A stretch of 64,000 nucleotides of DNA from NCBI RefSeq assembly GCF_030505615.1, contig NZ_CP129992.1, forward strand, positions 2,356,001 through 2,420,000. Reading direction: 5' to 3'. This DNA is from Salinibaculum rarum. Its GTDB lineage: Archaea; Halobacteriota; Halobacteria; Halobacteriales; Haloarculaceae. Below, piece after piece: positions 33,634-40,755 of the stretch. Position 1 is the stretch's first letter; the number at the start of each line of letters is the position of its first letter. The translations under genes were made by a program, and so were the position numbers. The notes beneath the pieces were generated by a model. It did not search any database. It was not told the DNA's origin and saw nothing but the letters and a program-made list of their open reading frames with translations.

Positions 33634-35054
33634 CTCCCGTTGCTGCCGTCGCTGCTCTCGACGCCCATCGCCTCGAACAACTTCGTCTTGACTGCTTCTT
33701 CGGTGAGTGTCAACAGCGTCTCACGGTTGTCCTCGCTGACCTCGATACCGGTAAAGATACCGAGCGGGATTTCGACGCTCGCGTCAGTGGAGTGGCCCGC
33801 CGTCTCGCCGCTGTCCTCGAATGCTTCCTCCAGGACGCGCCCGATGTCCATCCGGATGTCCTTCGACCGAGCGGCGAGGTAGATGTTGTCTTCGGCAATC
33901 GCGAAGACGGCCGTCGTCGTGATACCCTCCAGATTGAGGAGGTGCTGTGCGGCCTGCGTGAGCGCGTCGCGGTCCCGGATGAAACCGGCATTCGAGACGA
34001 GATGCGAGCCCTGGACCTCACGATTCCGGATGGCCTCGGCGAGGACGTCCAGCGTCTCGGGAGACATCGACGGTGACTCGACCTGTTCGAGCGTGTCGTG
34101 GTCGGCGAACGGATAGAGGTAGGCCGCGGCCGTGAGGTCCGCGGGCGTCGTATCCCGTTTGAAATCGAGCGTTTCGGCGCGGATACCGTAGAGCAGGGCC
34201 GTGGCGACTTCCTTCTCGAGCGAGAGGTTCAGCTCCTGGATGTACTTCGTGAGAATCGTCGACGTCGAGGAGACGTTCGGCCGGATGTCGGTAAACTCGG
34301 CGTCGTGTTCGTGTTCGTGCTCGTAGTGGTCGATGATGATGTCGGCTTCCGTCTCGTCTGCCGGTTCGCCCGACTTGGCGTGGTCGACCAGCGCAATCGT
34401 ATCGTACTCGTCGATGTCGATATCGGCCGCAGAGACCAGCTCGATACCGAGGAGGTTGACGAAGGCGCGGTTTTCCTGGTGGCCGATTTCGCCCTCGTAG
34501 ATGATGTCTGCCTCGATGTCACGGCTCCCAGCGATGGCACGGAGCGCAGCAGCACTGGCAATCGAGTCGGGGTCGGGACTCCGATGGACGCGAATCGCGA
34601 GGCGCCGCTCGGTGGCGTCGATGACGTCGGCGAGCTGTCGGGCTTTGTACTCCAGTTCACCCGTCTCCAGCGCGCGGAGGGCGGAATCTGCGATGACCGC
34701 CGAAGGGTTGATAACCACGTCCGCACCGAGCGTCGAGAGGGTGTCGGCAGAGACCGGGTCCGAGGCACGCGCGACGATAAACTGGTCGCCGCCGCGCCCG
34801 CGGATGTGCTCGACGGCGGTGGCGTTTGCCTCTTCGTCAGAAGAGAGGATGAGAATGACGTCCCTGTCTGCGACGTCTTCGGCGACCGTCTCGTCTTCGA
34901 TGTCGCCCTGTCGCGCGTCGAGGTCCTGGTCGCGCAGCGCCTCGACGCGGCCCTCGTCGGCGTCGATGATGAGAACGTCCTTGTCTTCGTCGACGAGTTC
35001 GTCCGCGACAGCGTGTCCGACGCTGCCACAGCCGAGAATCGCATATGTAGACAT
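33630..35054 (-). CDS. TrkA-N/DHH-DHHA1 phosphoesterase-like protein
   Basis: 474 residues. An N-terminal NAD-binding TrkA-N domain (YAILGCGSVGHAVADEL, residues 3-120) is followed by a DHH phosphoesterase domain (HRSPDPDSIASAAAL; VDHAKSG; IIDHYEH) and a C-terminal DHHA1-like region. Such fusions are typical of haloarchaea and may hydrolyse a cyclic dinucleotide or nano-RNA, with NAD(H) sensing; the substrate is unknown. In place of the usual DHH triplet the sequence reads VDHA. Start at ATG 35054 places the Rossmann motif at the N-terminus. Its stop shares a CTAG with the convergent PRC-barrel gene. Confidence 0.85.
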   Translation of the reverse strand: MSTYAILGCGSVGHAVADELVDEDKDVLIIDADEGRVEALRDQDLDARQGDIEDETVAEDVADRDVILILSSDEEANATAVEHIRGRGGDQFIVARASDPVSADTLSTLGADVVINPSAVIADSALRALETGELEYKARQLADVIDATERRLAIRVHRSPDPDSIASAAALRAIAGSRDIEADIIYEGEIGHQENRAFVNLLGIELVSAADIDIDEYDTIALVDHAKSGEPADETEADIIIDHYEHEHEHDAEFTDIRPNVSSTSTILTKYIQELNLSLEKEVATALLYGIRAETLDFKRDTTPADLTAAAYLYPFADHDTLEQVESPSMSPETLDVLAEAIRNREVQGSHLVSNAGFIRDRDALTQAAQHLLNLEGITTTAVFAIAEDNIYLAARSKDIRMDIGRVLEEAFEDSGETAGHSTDASVEIPLGIFTGIEVSEDNRETLLTLTEEAVKTKLFEAMGVESSDGSNGS

Positions 35055-35093
35055 CGAGGCCATCGTGATGCCCGTACCCGTACCCGTACTCAT

Positions 35094-35534
35094 GACTATC
35101 TAGCGGGTCGGCACCCAGACCCTTATAACACACAGGTTCCGGCCAATGGACAGACGCGCGACAACTGTCCCGGAGTCCAATCTACAGAATCCGGACAGTA
35201 CAGATTTGTTGGAGAGGTTAGTAATCAATACGACCCACTATCAGATGAGTTAAACGAACAATTGGGTGGCGGCATTGAGGGTGGGCAAAACGAGACCGGA
35301 CACCCATCAGAGTGGGCAGATACAGGGACAGTCCCATGGTGGGCTAACCCGCGAGGAGCACAGTCATCGCAGCGGGCACCATCTGGACCGAGCGGCATCT
35401 CTCCGAACCCTCCGGGGCCCAATCTCAGGATGACGCGCAGTACTAACTCACGACGGAACACGTCTCACGACTGACGTGTCTGAAACGGACGAAAGGAAAC
35501 GTATTTTACCAGGCCACAGTAAGCGATTGTTGCT
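35094..35534. other. Intergenic stretch with AT-richer remnant upstream of tRNA-Lys
   Basis: About 440 bases without a convincing gene. The part from ~35205 to 35475 is less GC-rich than its surroundings and reads as an open stretch on the plus strand (SNQYDPLSDELNEQLGGG, then GTVPWWANPRGAQ), ending at 35474. No start codon of its own is evident within the stretch. It looks like the remnant of an acquired gene beside a tRNA. No duplicated tRNA end was seen. Confidence 0.35.
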
Positions 35535-35608
35535 GGGCCGGTAGCTCAGTCTGGCAGAGCGACGGCCTCTTAAGCCGTCGGTCGAGGGTTCAAATCCCTT
35601 CCGGCCCG
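35535..35608 (+). tRNA. tRNA-Lys (anticodon CTT)
   Basis: Complete cloverleaf of 74 bases: acceptor GGGCCGG paired with CCGGCCC at 35601-35607, D-arm GCTC...GAGC, anticodon stem ACGGC/GCCGT with loop CTCTTAA (anticodon CTT), T-arm GAGGG-TTCAAAT-CCCTT, discriminator G. No intron and no encoded CCA. Confidence 0.95.
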
Positions 35609-35688
35609 TTTCTCTGCGACGAGCAAACCACAAGACGGCGGTACGTCTGACTGAAGCTTTTCAACCCCCGCGACAATCCCGTATTGAT

Positions 35689-35847
35689 ATGGAAGAGGTT
35701 CTACGCGATATGGAGGAAGTTACACTCGAATTCGACGAGGAGACGCTGGAGGCCATCGACGACAAGGCCTTCCGAGACCACTGTGACAACCGGGAGGCCG
35801 CGATTCGGACGCTCCTCGACGAGTGGCTGAAGGGCCGAGACGATTAG
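35689..35847 (+). CDS. Small ribbon-helix-helix-like protein
   Basis: 52 residues. A beta-strand (EVTLEFDEETLEAID) is followed by two helices (AFRDHCDNREAAIRTLLDEW), the layout of CopG/MetJ-type ribbon-helix-helix DNA-binding proteins. Highly acidic, so DNA binding would rely on few basic residues. GC-rich third positions support coding. It ends in TTAG shared with the convergent acetyltransferase gene. Confidence 0.65.
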   Translation: MEEVLRDMEEVTLEFDEETLEAIDDKAFRDHCDNREAAIRTLLDEWLKGRDD

Positions 35848-36284
35848 AGGGATTTCGTCATCTCGACGTGCTCGATACCCGCTTGGTCGAACGTCTCGCT
35901 GACCGTCTGGTATCCCAACCGCTGGTAAAACGACTCGACGGCAACCTGGGCGTGGAGCCGAACACGACGACAGCCCTGCTCGCGCGCCACGGCTTCGGCA
36001 CGAACCATCAATTGCGCCCCCAGTCCGTTGCCCCGCTCGTCCGGGAGCACAGCAACGCGCTCGATTTTGGCAGTCTCGTCGTCAAGCGTACGAACCCGCG
36101 CAGTCCCGACCGGCGCACCGTCGTCCGCCTCGTGGGCAACGACGTGCGTGGCAGCGTCGTCTCTGTCGTCCATTTCGACGGCCTCGGGGACCCCCTGTTC
36201 GTCGATGAAGACACGGCGACGCACTGCGTGGGCGTCAGCGAGCGTCGCCCCCTCGTCGACCACCTGCAGGTCGTAAGCAGCCAT
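35844..36284 (-). CDS. GNAT family N-acetyltransferase
   Basis: 146 residues. The acetyl-CoA-binding motif A is present as VLPDERGNGLGAQLM, followed by HAQVAVESFYQRLGY, the motif B region typical of ElaA-like GNATs; the N-terminal RRRVFIDEQGVPEAVEMD also matches this group. It acetylates an amine on a small molecule or protein; substrate unknown. ATG at 36284 gives a family-like start; longer readings would be non-coding. Confidence 0.88.
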   Translation of the reverse strand: MAAYDLQVVDEGATLADAHAVRRRVFIDEQGVPEAVEMDDRDDAATHVVAHEADDGAPVGTARVRTLDDETAKIERVAVLPDERGNGLGAQLMVRAEAVAREQGCRRVRLHAQVAVESFYQRLGYQTVSETFDQAGIEHVEMTKSL

Positions 36285-36395
36285 CGCCACCAAGTTGTCG
36301 GCCAACACATCTGAACGTTGTGACTGACCACGATTGGCTCGGAGCGCCGGCAGTGGAAAAATCATTTTCAACGTGGCCGCAGAACTGGCCCGTGT

Positions 36396-36524
36396 ATTTC
36401 GGACTTCGATACCTTCAGCTGTGAGAACTGTGGTACGGAGTTCAAAGCGTATCCCGACGCAGAAGCGGCACAGAACGGGTACTGTAGTCCGAGTTGTCAA
36501 ACAGCAGGGAAGGGGCTGAACTGA
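36396..36524 (+). CDS. Small zinc-finger protein without a canonical start codon
   Basis: The frame encodes FDTFSCENCGTEFKAYPD followed by NGYCSPSCQTAGKGLN and a TGA. CxxCG and CxxxC make a four-Cys zinc site like several haloarchaeal micro-proteins. The frame is open back to a TGA at about 36312, but no ATG, GTG or TTG occurs in it. ATT at 36396 is the only near-start close to the domain and gives 42 residues. Either ATT is used, or the gene has lost its start and is a pseudogene, or there is an error in the sequence. Confidence 0.5.
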   Translation: MSDFDTFSCENCGTEFKAYPDAEAAQNGYCSPSCQTAGKGLN

Positions 36525-36558
36525 GCAGCCGTCTGCTGTCGGTCAGGTCACGGCAGCG

Positions 36559-38040
36559 TCAGTTTTCGGGGCTGTAATTCGGTGCTTCGTCGGTGATGAC
36601 CACGTCGTGTGGGTGACTCTCCTGTTGGCCGGCCGAAGAGACGCGGACGAACTCCGACCGCTCCTTGAACGCCGGAATCGACTCCGCACCGACATAGCCC
36701 ATCCCGGACTGCATCCCACCGACGAGCTGGTGGAGCTCCGATTCGAGCGTTCCCTTGTAGGGGGTCGCTGCCTCGACGCCCTCGGGGACGTAGTCCTCGT
36801 CTTCGTTGTCGTCTTTCAGGTATCGGTCGCCACCGCCCGACTTCATCGCGCCGACCGAGCCCATGCCGCGGTACTGCTTGTACTTCTTGCCGTTCATCGT
36901 GATGACACGGCCGGGCGCTTCGTCGGTGCCGGCGAAGTACGACCCGAGCATCACGGCGTCGGCGCCGGCGGCAATCGCCTTGATTGCGTCACCGGAGTAG
37001 CGGATGCCACCGTCGGCGATGACGGGCACGTCCTCCTGGACAGCTACGTCGGCAACCTCAGAGATGGCCGTAATCTGGGGCATCCCAGCGCCGGAGACGA
37101 CGCGGGTCGTACAGATAGAGCCAGGACCGATGCCGACCTTGATGCCGTCGGCGAAGTCGACGATTTCTTTCGCGGCTTTCCGGGTGCCGACGTTCCCGAC
37201 GACGACGTCAGCGTCGACTTCGGCCTTGATTTCGCGGGCGCTCTCGATGACGTTCGCGTTGTGTGCGTGTGCACAGTCGATAAAGAGCACGTCGGCGCCA
37301 GCGTCGTCGGCGACTTTCGCGCGTTCGGCTTCGAAGGGGCCGACAGCGACGCCGGCACGGAGGTGCCCGTCCTCGTCGCGGGCCGCCTGGTCGTACTCGC
37401 GGCGTTGGAGGATACCGGCCATCGTCACCAGCCCGACGAGGCGCTCGGCCTCGTCGACAATCGGGACGCGCTCGATTTTGTGCTCGTACATAAGTTCGAG
37501 CGCGTCGCGCGGGGAGACGTCCTCGCCGGCGGTGACGACCTCGTCGGTCATCGCTTCGCGGACTGCGTCGGATTCGCCGACTTCCAGATACGGCCGGATG
37601 TCGGTCCCGGAGATGATGCCAAGGACCTTGCCGTCGTCGTCGACGACCGGTGCGCCGGAGACCCCCTGCCGGCTCATCATCTTGTCGACCTCTCGAACAG
37701 TCTGGTCCGGTGAGGCGGTGACGACATCGCGGATGATGAGTTCGTCGGCGCGCTTGACGCGCTCGATTTCCGCGGCCGTCTCCTCGACGGTCATGTTGCG
37801 GTGGATGACACCCAGGCCACCCTGTCGGGCCATCGCGATAGCCATCTCGCCCTCGGTGACGGTGTCCATCGCCGCCGTGAGGACTGGGACGTTCACTTCG
37901 ACGTTTTTCGAGACGCGCGACGCGGTGTCGGCCTCGTCGGGTTCGACGTGACTCTCCTTGGGACGGAGCAACACGTCGTCGAATGTCAGCGCCTCCGGTA
38001 CCTCGAGTTTCTCAGAGAAAGGACCTGAATCGTTCGCCAT
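36559..38040 (-). CDS. guaB: Inosine-5'-monophosphate dehydrogenase
   Basis: Oxidises IMP to XMP with NAD, the committed step to GMP. 493 residues from ATG at 38040: a TIM barrel interrupted by two CBS domains (residues ~95-215), the catalytic Cys in GIGPGSICTTRVV, the DGGIRYSGD phosphate-binding motif, and the MLGSYFAGTDEAPG and GMGSVGAM flap region. All hallmarks are present. Transcribed alone towards the small zinc-finger gene. Confidence 0.96.
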   Translation of the reverse strand: MANDSGPFSEKLEVPEALTFDDVLLRPKESHVEPDEADTASRVSKNVEVNVPVLTAAMDTVTEGEMAIAMARQGGLGVIHRNMTVEETAAEIERVKRADELIIRDVVTASPDQTVREVDKMMSRQGVSGAPVVDDDGKVLGIISGTDIRPYLEVGESDAVREAMTDEVVTAGEDVSPRDALELMYEHKIERVPIVDEAERLVGLVTMAGILQRREYDQAARDEDGHLRAGVAVGPFEAERAKVADDAGADVLFIDCAHAHNANVIESAREIKAEVDADVVVGNVGTRKAAKEIVDFADGIKVGIGPGSICTTRVVSGAGMPQITAISEVADVAVQEDVPVIADGGIRYSGDAIKAIAAGADAVMLGSYFAGTDEAPGRVITMNGKKYKQYRGMGSVGAMKSGGGDRYLKDDNEDEDYVPEGVEAATPYKGTLESELHQLVGGMQSGMGYVGAESIPAFKERSEFVRVSSAGQQESHPHDVVITDEAPNYSPEN

Positions 38041-38466
38041 GTAAGTCGTCATCGGGGACTGATGAAAAGGGTTGCGAGATTCAGTTTCCACACACGACTA
38101 TCCGGAGAAGACTGGATACGTTCGCGACGCGTTTTACACTGCCTCGGGACACGAACATCAGCAGGATTTAGCCCGCAGTAGTGTAATCAATCCAGTTGTG
38201 GGATGAATATATCCGCAAACGTTTGGTGTGGTGCCGTTTGCCACACAATCCTTTTGTCGATATACCCAATACTTGTGTGTATGTACTCCGCCAGTTCCAC
38301 CAGCGGACGTAGCGGTTCGAAGCAGTCGCGCCACAGCCTGAGCGCGGCGAATACATTTTCGGTGGGACACGCGTTTGGGTCGACCACGACCCACACGGCG
38401 GAGCGACAGTCCAGGCGGGGACCTTCCTATCGACTGGCCAGGGGAGATGGCCACTGCTGAGCAGCG
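38041..38466. other. Intergenic region between guaB and the DUF5794-like gene
   Basis: Contains the guaB promoter side and an AT-richer patch at about 38160-38290. Apart from the weak reading at 38187-38396 no gene, repeat or RNA structure is evident. Confidence 0.4.
38187..38396 (-). CDS. Hypothetical small protein
   Basis: Possible 69-residue product from GTG at 38396 (VVVDPNACPTENVFAALRLW, then HTSIGYIDKRIVWQTAP). Amino-acid order is protein-like, but the second half has AT-rich third positions and the opposite strand also has an open frame. No recognised domain, no clear promoter. It may be a remnant. Confidence 0.25.
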   Translation of the reverse strand: MWVVVDPNACPTENVFAALRLWRDCFEPLRPLVELAEYIHTSIGYIDKRIVWQTAPHQTFADIFIPQLD

Positions 38467-39348
38467 ATGAGTAGCTCCGAACACCCGATTGCGCTCTCTC
38501 TGGAGCGACAGGTCGGGGACGCGACGAGATTGCTGGCCATCGTGATGTGTCTCCCGCTGGTCGACGGGCTGTTCCCCGCGCTCGTTCTCGCTGGGGCTCT
38601 CGATAGCGTGACCGGCATCCTGGAGGTCGGCCTCCTGGTCTTCGGCGGGAGCGCGATGGTCGCGGTCATCCTCGCCGAGATGGACGACACGCCGCGCAAA
38701 CAGGCGCGCATCGTCCTCAGCGTCGGTGCTGTAGTCATCGCTCTTGCCATCGTCGAGGCGGCGCTCGCGCCGACGCTTGCCGGCGTCCTCAACCTCGCTG
38801 TCTTCGAGCGCTTTGCCGGCGTTGTCATCCTCGCCGTCGCAGCGTCGACGGCCAGTGCACGCATCGGCGAGTATCTGCCCCGCCCGGCAGTCATCGTCGC
38901 GCTCGGCCTCGTCGCCAGCGTGGACCCGTCCGGGGCCTCGCTCGTCGTCGACGCGCGGCCGGACCTAATGTTGCGTGCGGCCGCGGCAGCGGGCGTCGGG
39001 GTGGGCTTTGCGCTCGTCGTCGCGCTGGTGAGCCCATGGCTCCGGAATGCGGTCGACCTGGACCGCTTTCGCTTCGGGAGTGCCGTCGCGCTCGGGGTGT
39101 TGCCCCTCTCGATTTACGGCATCATCCCCTCGAACGCACCGCTGGCGCTGGCGGTGCTGGTCGTGACGGCTATCTTCGCGTTCGACCCCGGCCGCGCCCG
39201 GGAGCGAGACTGGGAGTACGAACCCGACGACATCGACGTCACTGCCGCGCTGTCCAACGGCGGCAACACCACGACCCAGCCGGTCGACGAGCGCGTCGAG
39301 AGCGGTGACGGCGGCGAGTACGACGACGAACGGCTGCCCTGGCTGTGA
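38467..39348 (+). CDS. Haloarchaeal membrane protein (DUF5794-like)
   Basis: 293 residues with six to seven hydrophobic helices from residue 20 to about 235, then a soluble acidic tail. The positions of helices and the SSEHPIALSLERQVGD start match a haloarchaea-specific family I recall as DUF5794. Function unknown. The next gene, a small zinc-ribbon protein, lies 45 bases downstream and may be co-transcribed or have its own promoter (ACTTTTAGG). Confidence 0.7.
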   Translation: MSSSEHPIALSLERQVGDATRLLAIVMCLPLVDGLFPALVLAGALDSVTGILEVGLLVFGGSAMVAVILAEMDDTPRKQARIVLSVGAVVIALAIVEAALAPTLAGVLNLAVFERFAGVVILAVAASTASARIGEYLPRPAVIVALGLVASVDPSGASLVVDARPDLMLRAAAAAGVGVGFALVVALVSPWLRNAVDLDRFRFGSAVALGVLPLSIYGIIPSNAPLALAVLVVTAIFAFDPGRARERDWEYEPDDIDVTAALSNGGNTTTQPVDERVESGDGGEYDDERLPWL

Positions 39349-39393
39349 CCGCCGAAACGAACTTTTAGGGGTGCTCACGCCCCAACTGCGTCT

Positions 39394-39621
39394 ATGGCAG
39401 ACAACCGCGTGGTTCAGGGGCGGATGGTGACCCCGAAGCACCTAGCCAAGCTCATCGAAGGAGAGGACGTGATGGACGCAGAGCCTATTGAGGACGCAGA
39501 CCGGGAGTGTCCAGACTGTGGCGAGAACGTGCTCGAAGTCGGCTACATGCCCTCGGCACTGGAGTTTGTGACCGGCTGGAAGTGCCAGGAGTGTGACTGG
39601 CACGACACCGACCGGGAGTAA
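39394..39621 (+). CDS. Small zinc-ribbon protein (DUF5795-like)
   Basis: 75 residues. The C-terminal half is a zinc ribbon with CPDCG (residues ~40-44) and CQECDW (residues ~65-70). The N-terminal half (NRVVQGRMVTPKHLAKLIEG) is a conserved helical segment. Found beside DUF5794-type genes in haloarchaea by recollection. Probable nucleic-acid or protein-binding role; unproven. Confidence 0.78.
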   Translation: MADNRVVQGRMVTPKHLAKLIEGEDVMDAEPIEDADRECPDCGENVLEVGYMPSALEFVTGWKCQECDWHDTDRE

Positions 39622-39661
39622 TCGAAATTCCTTTAGGGGGATTCGACAAAGGGGTGAGTGC

Positions 39662-39838
39662 GGGCTCGTGGCCTAGTCCGGGAAGGCGGCTGACTCCAGA
39701 GGCTACGCGCCTGGGACGACACTCCAGCTGATATACTGAGCGGTCCGGCTGATCACCGGCCGCGTTGATGACCCTCTGGAGTTCCGAGGCGCAACCGGAG
39801 ATATCAGCCGATCGGGGGTTCAAATCCCTCCGAGCCCA
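39662..39838 (+). tRNA. trnW: tRNA-Trp (anticodon CCA) with intron
   Basis: Acceptor GGGCTCG pairs with CGAGCCC at 39831-39837; D-arm GGCC...GGC; anticodon stem GCTGA/TCAGC with loop CTCCAG interrupted after position 37; T-arm GGGGG-TTCAAAT-CCCTC; discriminator A. The exons are about 39662-39699 and 39803-39838. The intron position and size match the known haloarchaeal tRNA-Trp arrangement. Confidence 0.95.
39700..39802 (+). ncRNA. tRNA-Trp intron carrying a C/D-box 2'-O-methylation guide
   Basis: About 103 bases. Box C-like GTTGATGA lies near 39764-39771 and CTGA boxes occur at 39736-39739 and in the GGCTGATC near 39757-39763. The guide CCTCTGGAGT (39773-39782) is perfectly complementary to ACTCCAGAGG of the anticodon loop region (39693-39702). 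The guide GCTGATAT (39727-39734), just upstream of the first CTGA, is perfectly complementary to ATATCAGC (39801-39808). This fits the established guiding of Cm34 and Um39 by the haloarchaeal tRNA-Trp intron. Confidence 0.88.
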
Positions 39839-39877
39839 TTCTGACGTTCAATCGTTCGGAGAGCTGTCTGTAACGGT

Positions 39878-40474
39878 TCAGGCCGAGTACACGGACTGGC
39901 TGTGGTCGCTATCACGACGGCCGGACTGGTCTGGAACACCATCAACGACGTTTTCGGCTGCTGTCAGCCAGTCAGCGACAGTGTACGTCATCGCGCCCCC
40001 GGATTCGGATGGAACGGTGTAGGGAACGACACCTTCCAACGTCGCTGTGTCCGACGTTGCTGGTTCGAACGCCAGGAGAACGAGCGGGACTCGAATAGTC
40101 TGCCCAGACCGTGCAGTGTCGACCAGAGACTGCGGCGTTTGCTGTCGACTGACGGCTGGAGAAAGCGTGTAGCCGCGTTCGCCAGCCCATCGCTCGAATC
40201 GGCGGACAAGTCTATCACGGGTAGCTGGGAGGCTGAGGTCAGCGCCTGCGTGTGATTGTGGTGGCCACTGTCGAGTCCGGAGTTCGTCGACGAGTGGCGT
40301 CGCTGCGAGTGCTTCTAATCGCTGTTGAATGCTGAGTATCTGGTGGTGACTCGCCGCATTCACGTCCCCTCGGACGTAGCAGTTCACGGTCAGTGGTGTC
40401 GTCGGGTCGGTGCATATTGGGCCACGAGGGTGACTGTCGCCACCAGTGCCCGCTATCGCGGAGCGGTCAGGCAT
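39878..40474 (-). CDS. Conserved haloarchaeal protein, paralogue of the 21587-22057 gene
   Basis: 198 residues. After ~25 variable residues the protein has LTVNCYVRGDVN, a helical segment RLEALAATPLVDELRTRQWP, RRFERWAGERGYTLSPAVS and VPLVLLAFEP. These elements are in the same order as in the 156-residue protein at 21587-22057. Sometimes annotated as HTH-domain protein; function unknown. It lies between tRNA-Trp and the IS element. Confidence 0.65.
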   Translation of the reverse strand: MPDRSAIAGTGGDSHPRGPICTDPTTPLTVNCYVRGDVNAASHHQILSIQQRLEALAATPLVDELRTRQWPPQSHAGADLSLPATRDRLVRRFERWAGERGYTLSPAVSRQQTPQSLVDTARSGQTIRVPLVLLAFEPATSDTATLEGVVPYTVPSESGGAMTYTVADWLTAAENVVDGVPDQSGRRDSDHSQSVYSA

Positions 40475-40537
40475 CAACTGCGAGTACAGTCGCCTGCCTC
40501 GTGAACGCTTCTAGGAGGGGTATAAACTACCATCAAA

Positions 40538-40657
40538 ATGACCGAGACGGACGTACTGCTCGTCTGCGGTATCACGACAACAGATGTCACAACTACGCTC
40601 CCGGACCGGACTAGCAGTTCACAGCCACCCGATTCGAGACAAGAGACAGACGCCTGA
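40538..40657 (+). CDS. Hypothetical 39-residue protein
   Basis: Starts MTETDVLLVCGITTTDVTTT and ends at TGA 40655. A clear TATA box (GGTATAAAC) lies about 15-20 bases upstream of the ATG, after GGAGGGG. Thr/Asp-rich, one Cys. The promoter makes transcription likely, but coding is uncertain; a short non-coding RNA is an alternative. Confidence 0.35.
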   Translation: MTETDVLLVCGITTTDVTTTLPDRTSSSQPPDSRQETDA

Positions 40658-40708
40658 ACTAGTGACGAGGTCGCGGGGTGCTTGTCAGGATTGAGCAGGC
40701 GAGACGGA

Positions 40709-40755
40709 TTAGGCAGTCTCTGGTGGGGTTTTCGGCGGCAGATAGAAACAGACTA
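40709..40755 (-). pseudogene. Detached 3' end of the histidine kinase gene interrupted by the IS element
   Basis: If the IS and one TA copy are removed, the kinase frame continues from GNIV into CFYLPPKTPPETA and stops at TAA (40709-40711). This is a plausible native C-terminus with a final beta-strand. It shows that this segment is the severed tail of the kinase gene. Confidence 0.75.

Noticed and set aside
35064-35096. CCCGTA direct repeats suggesting a repeat array or CRISPR
   Set aside because: Only three 6-base units at the start of the DHH gene; no spacers. No CRISPR array was seen in the window.
34098-35474. 458-residue open frame on the plus strand
   Set aside because: Most of it mirrors the TrkA-N/DHH gene; only the end beyond 35100 may be a remnant and is noted separately.
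38203-38460. 85-residue plus-strand frame
   Set aside because: Ser/Arg-rich, overlaps the weak minus-strand reading, no domain or promoter.
39340-39660. TTTTAGGGG elements resembling the metal boxes
   Set aside because: They lack the right arm of the palindrome and look like ordinary promoter elements.
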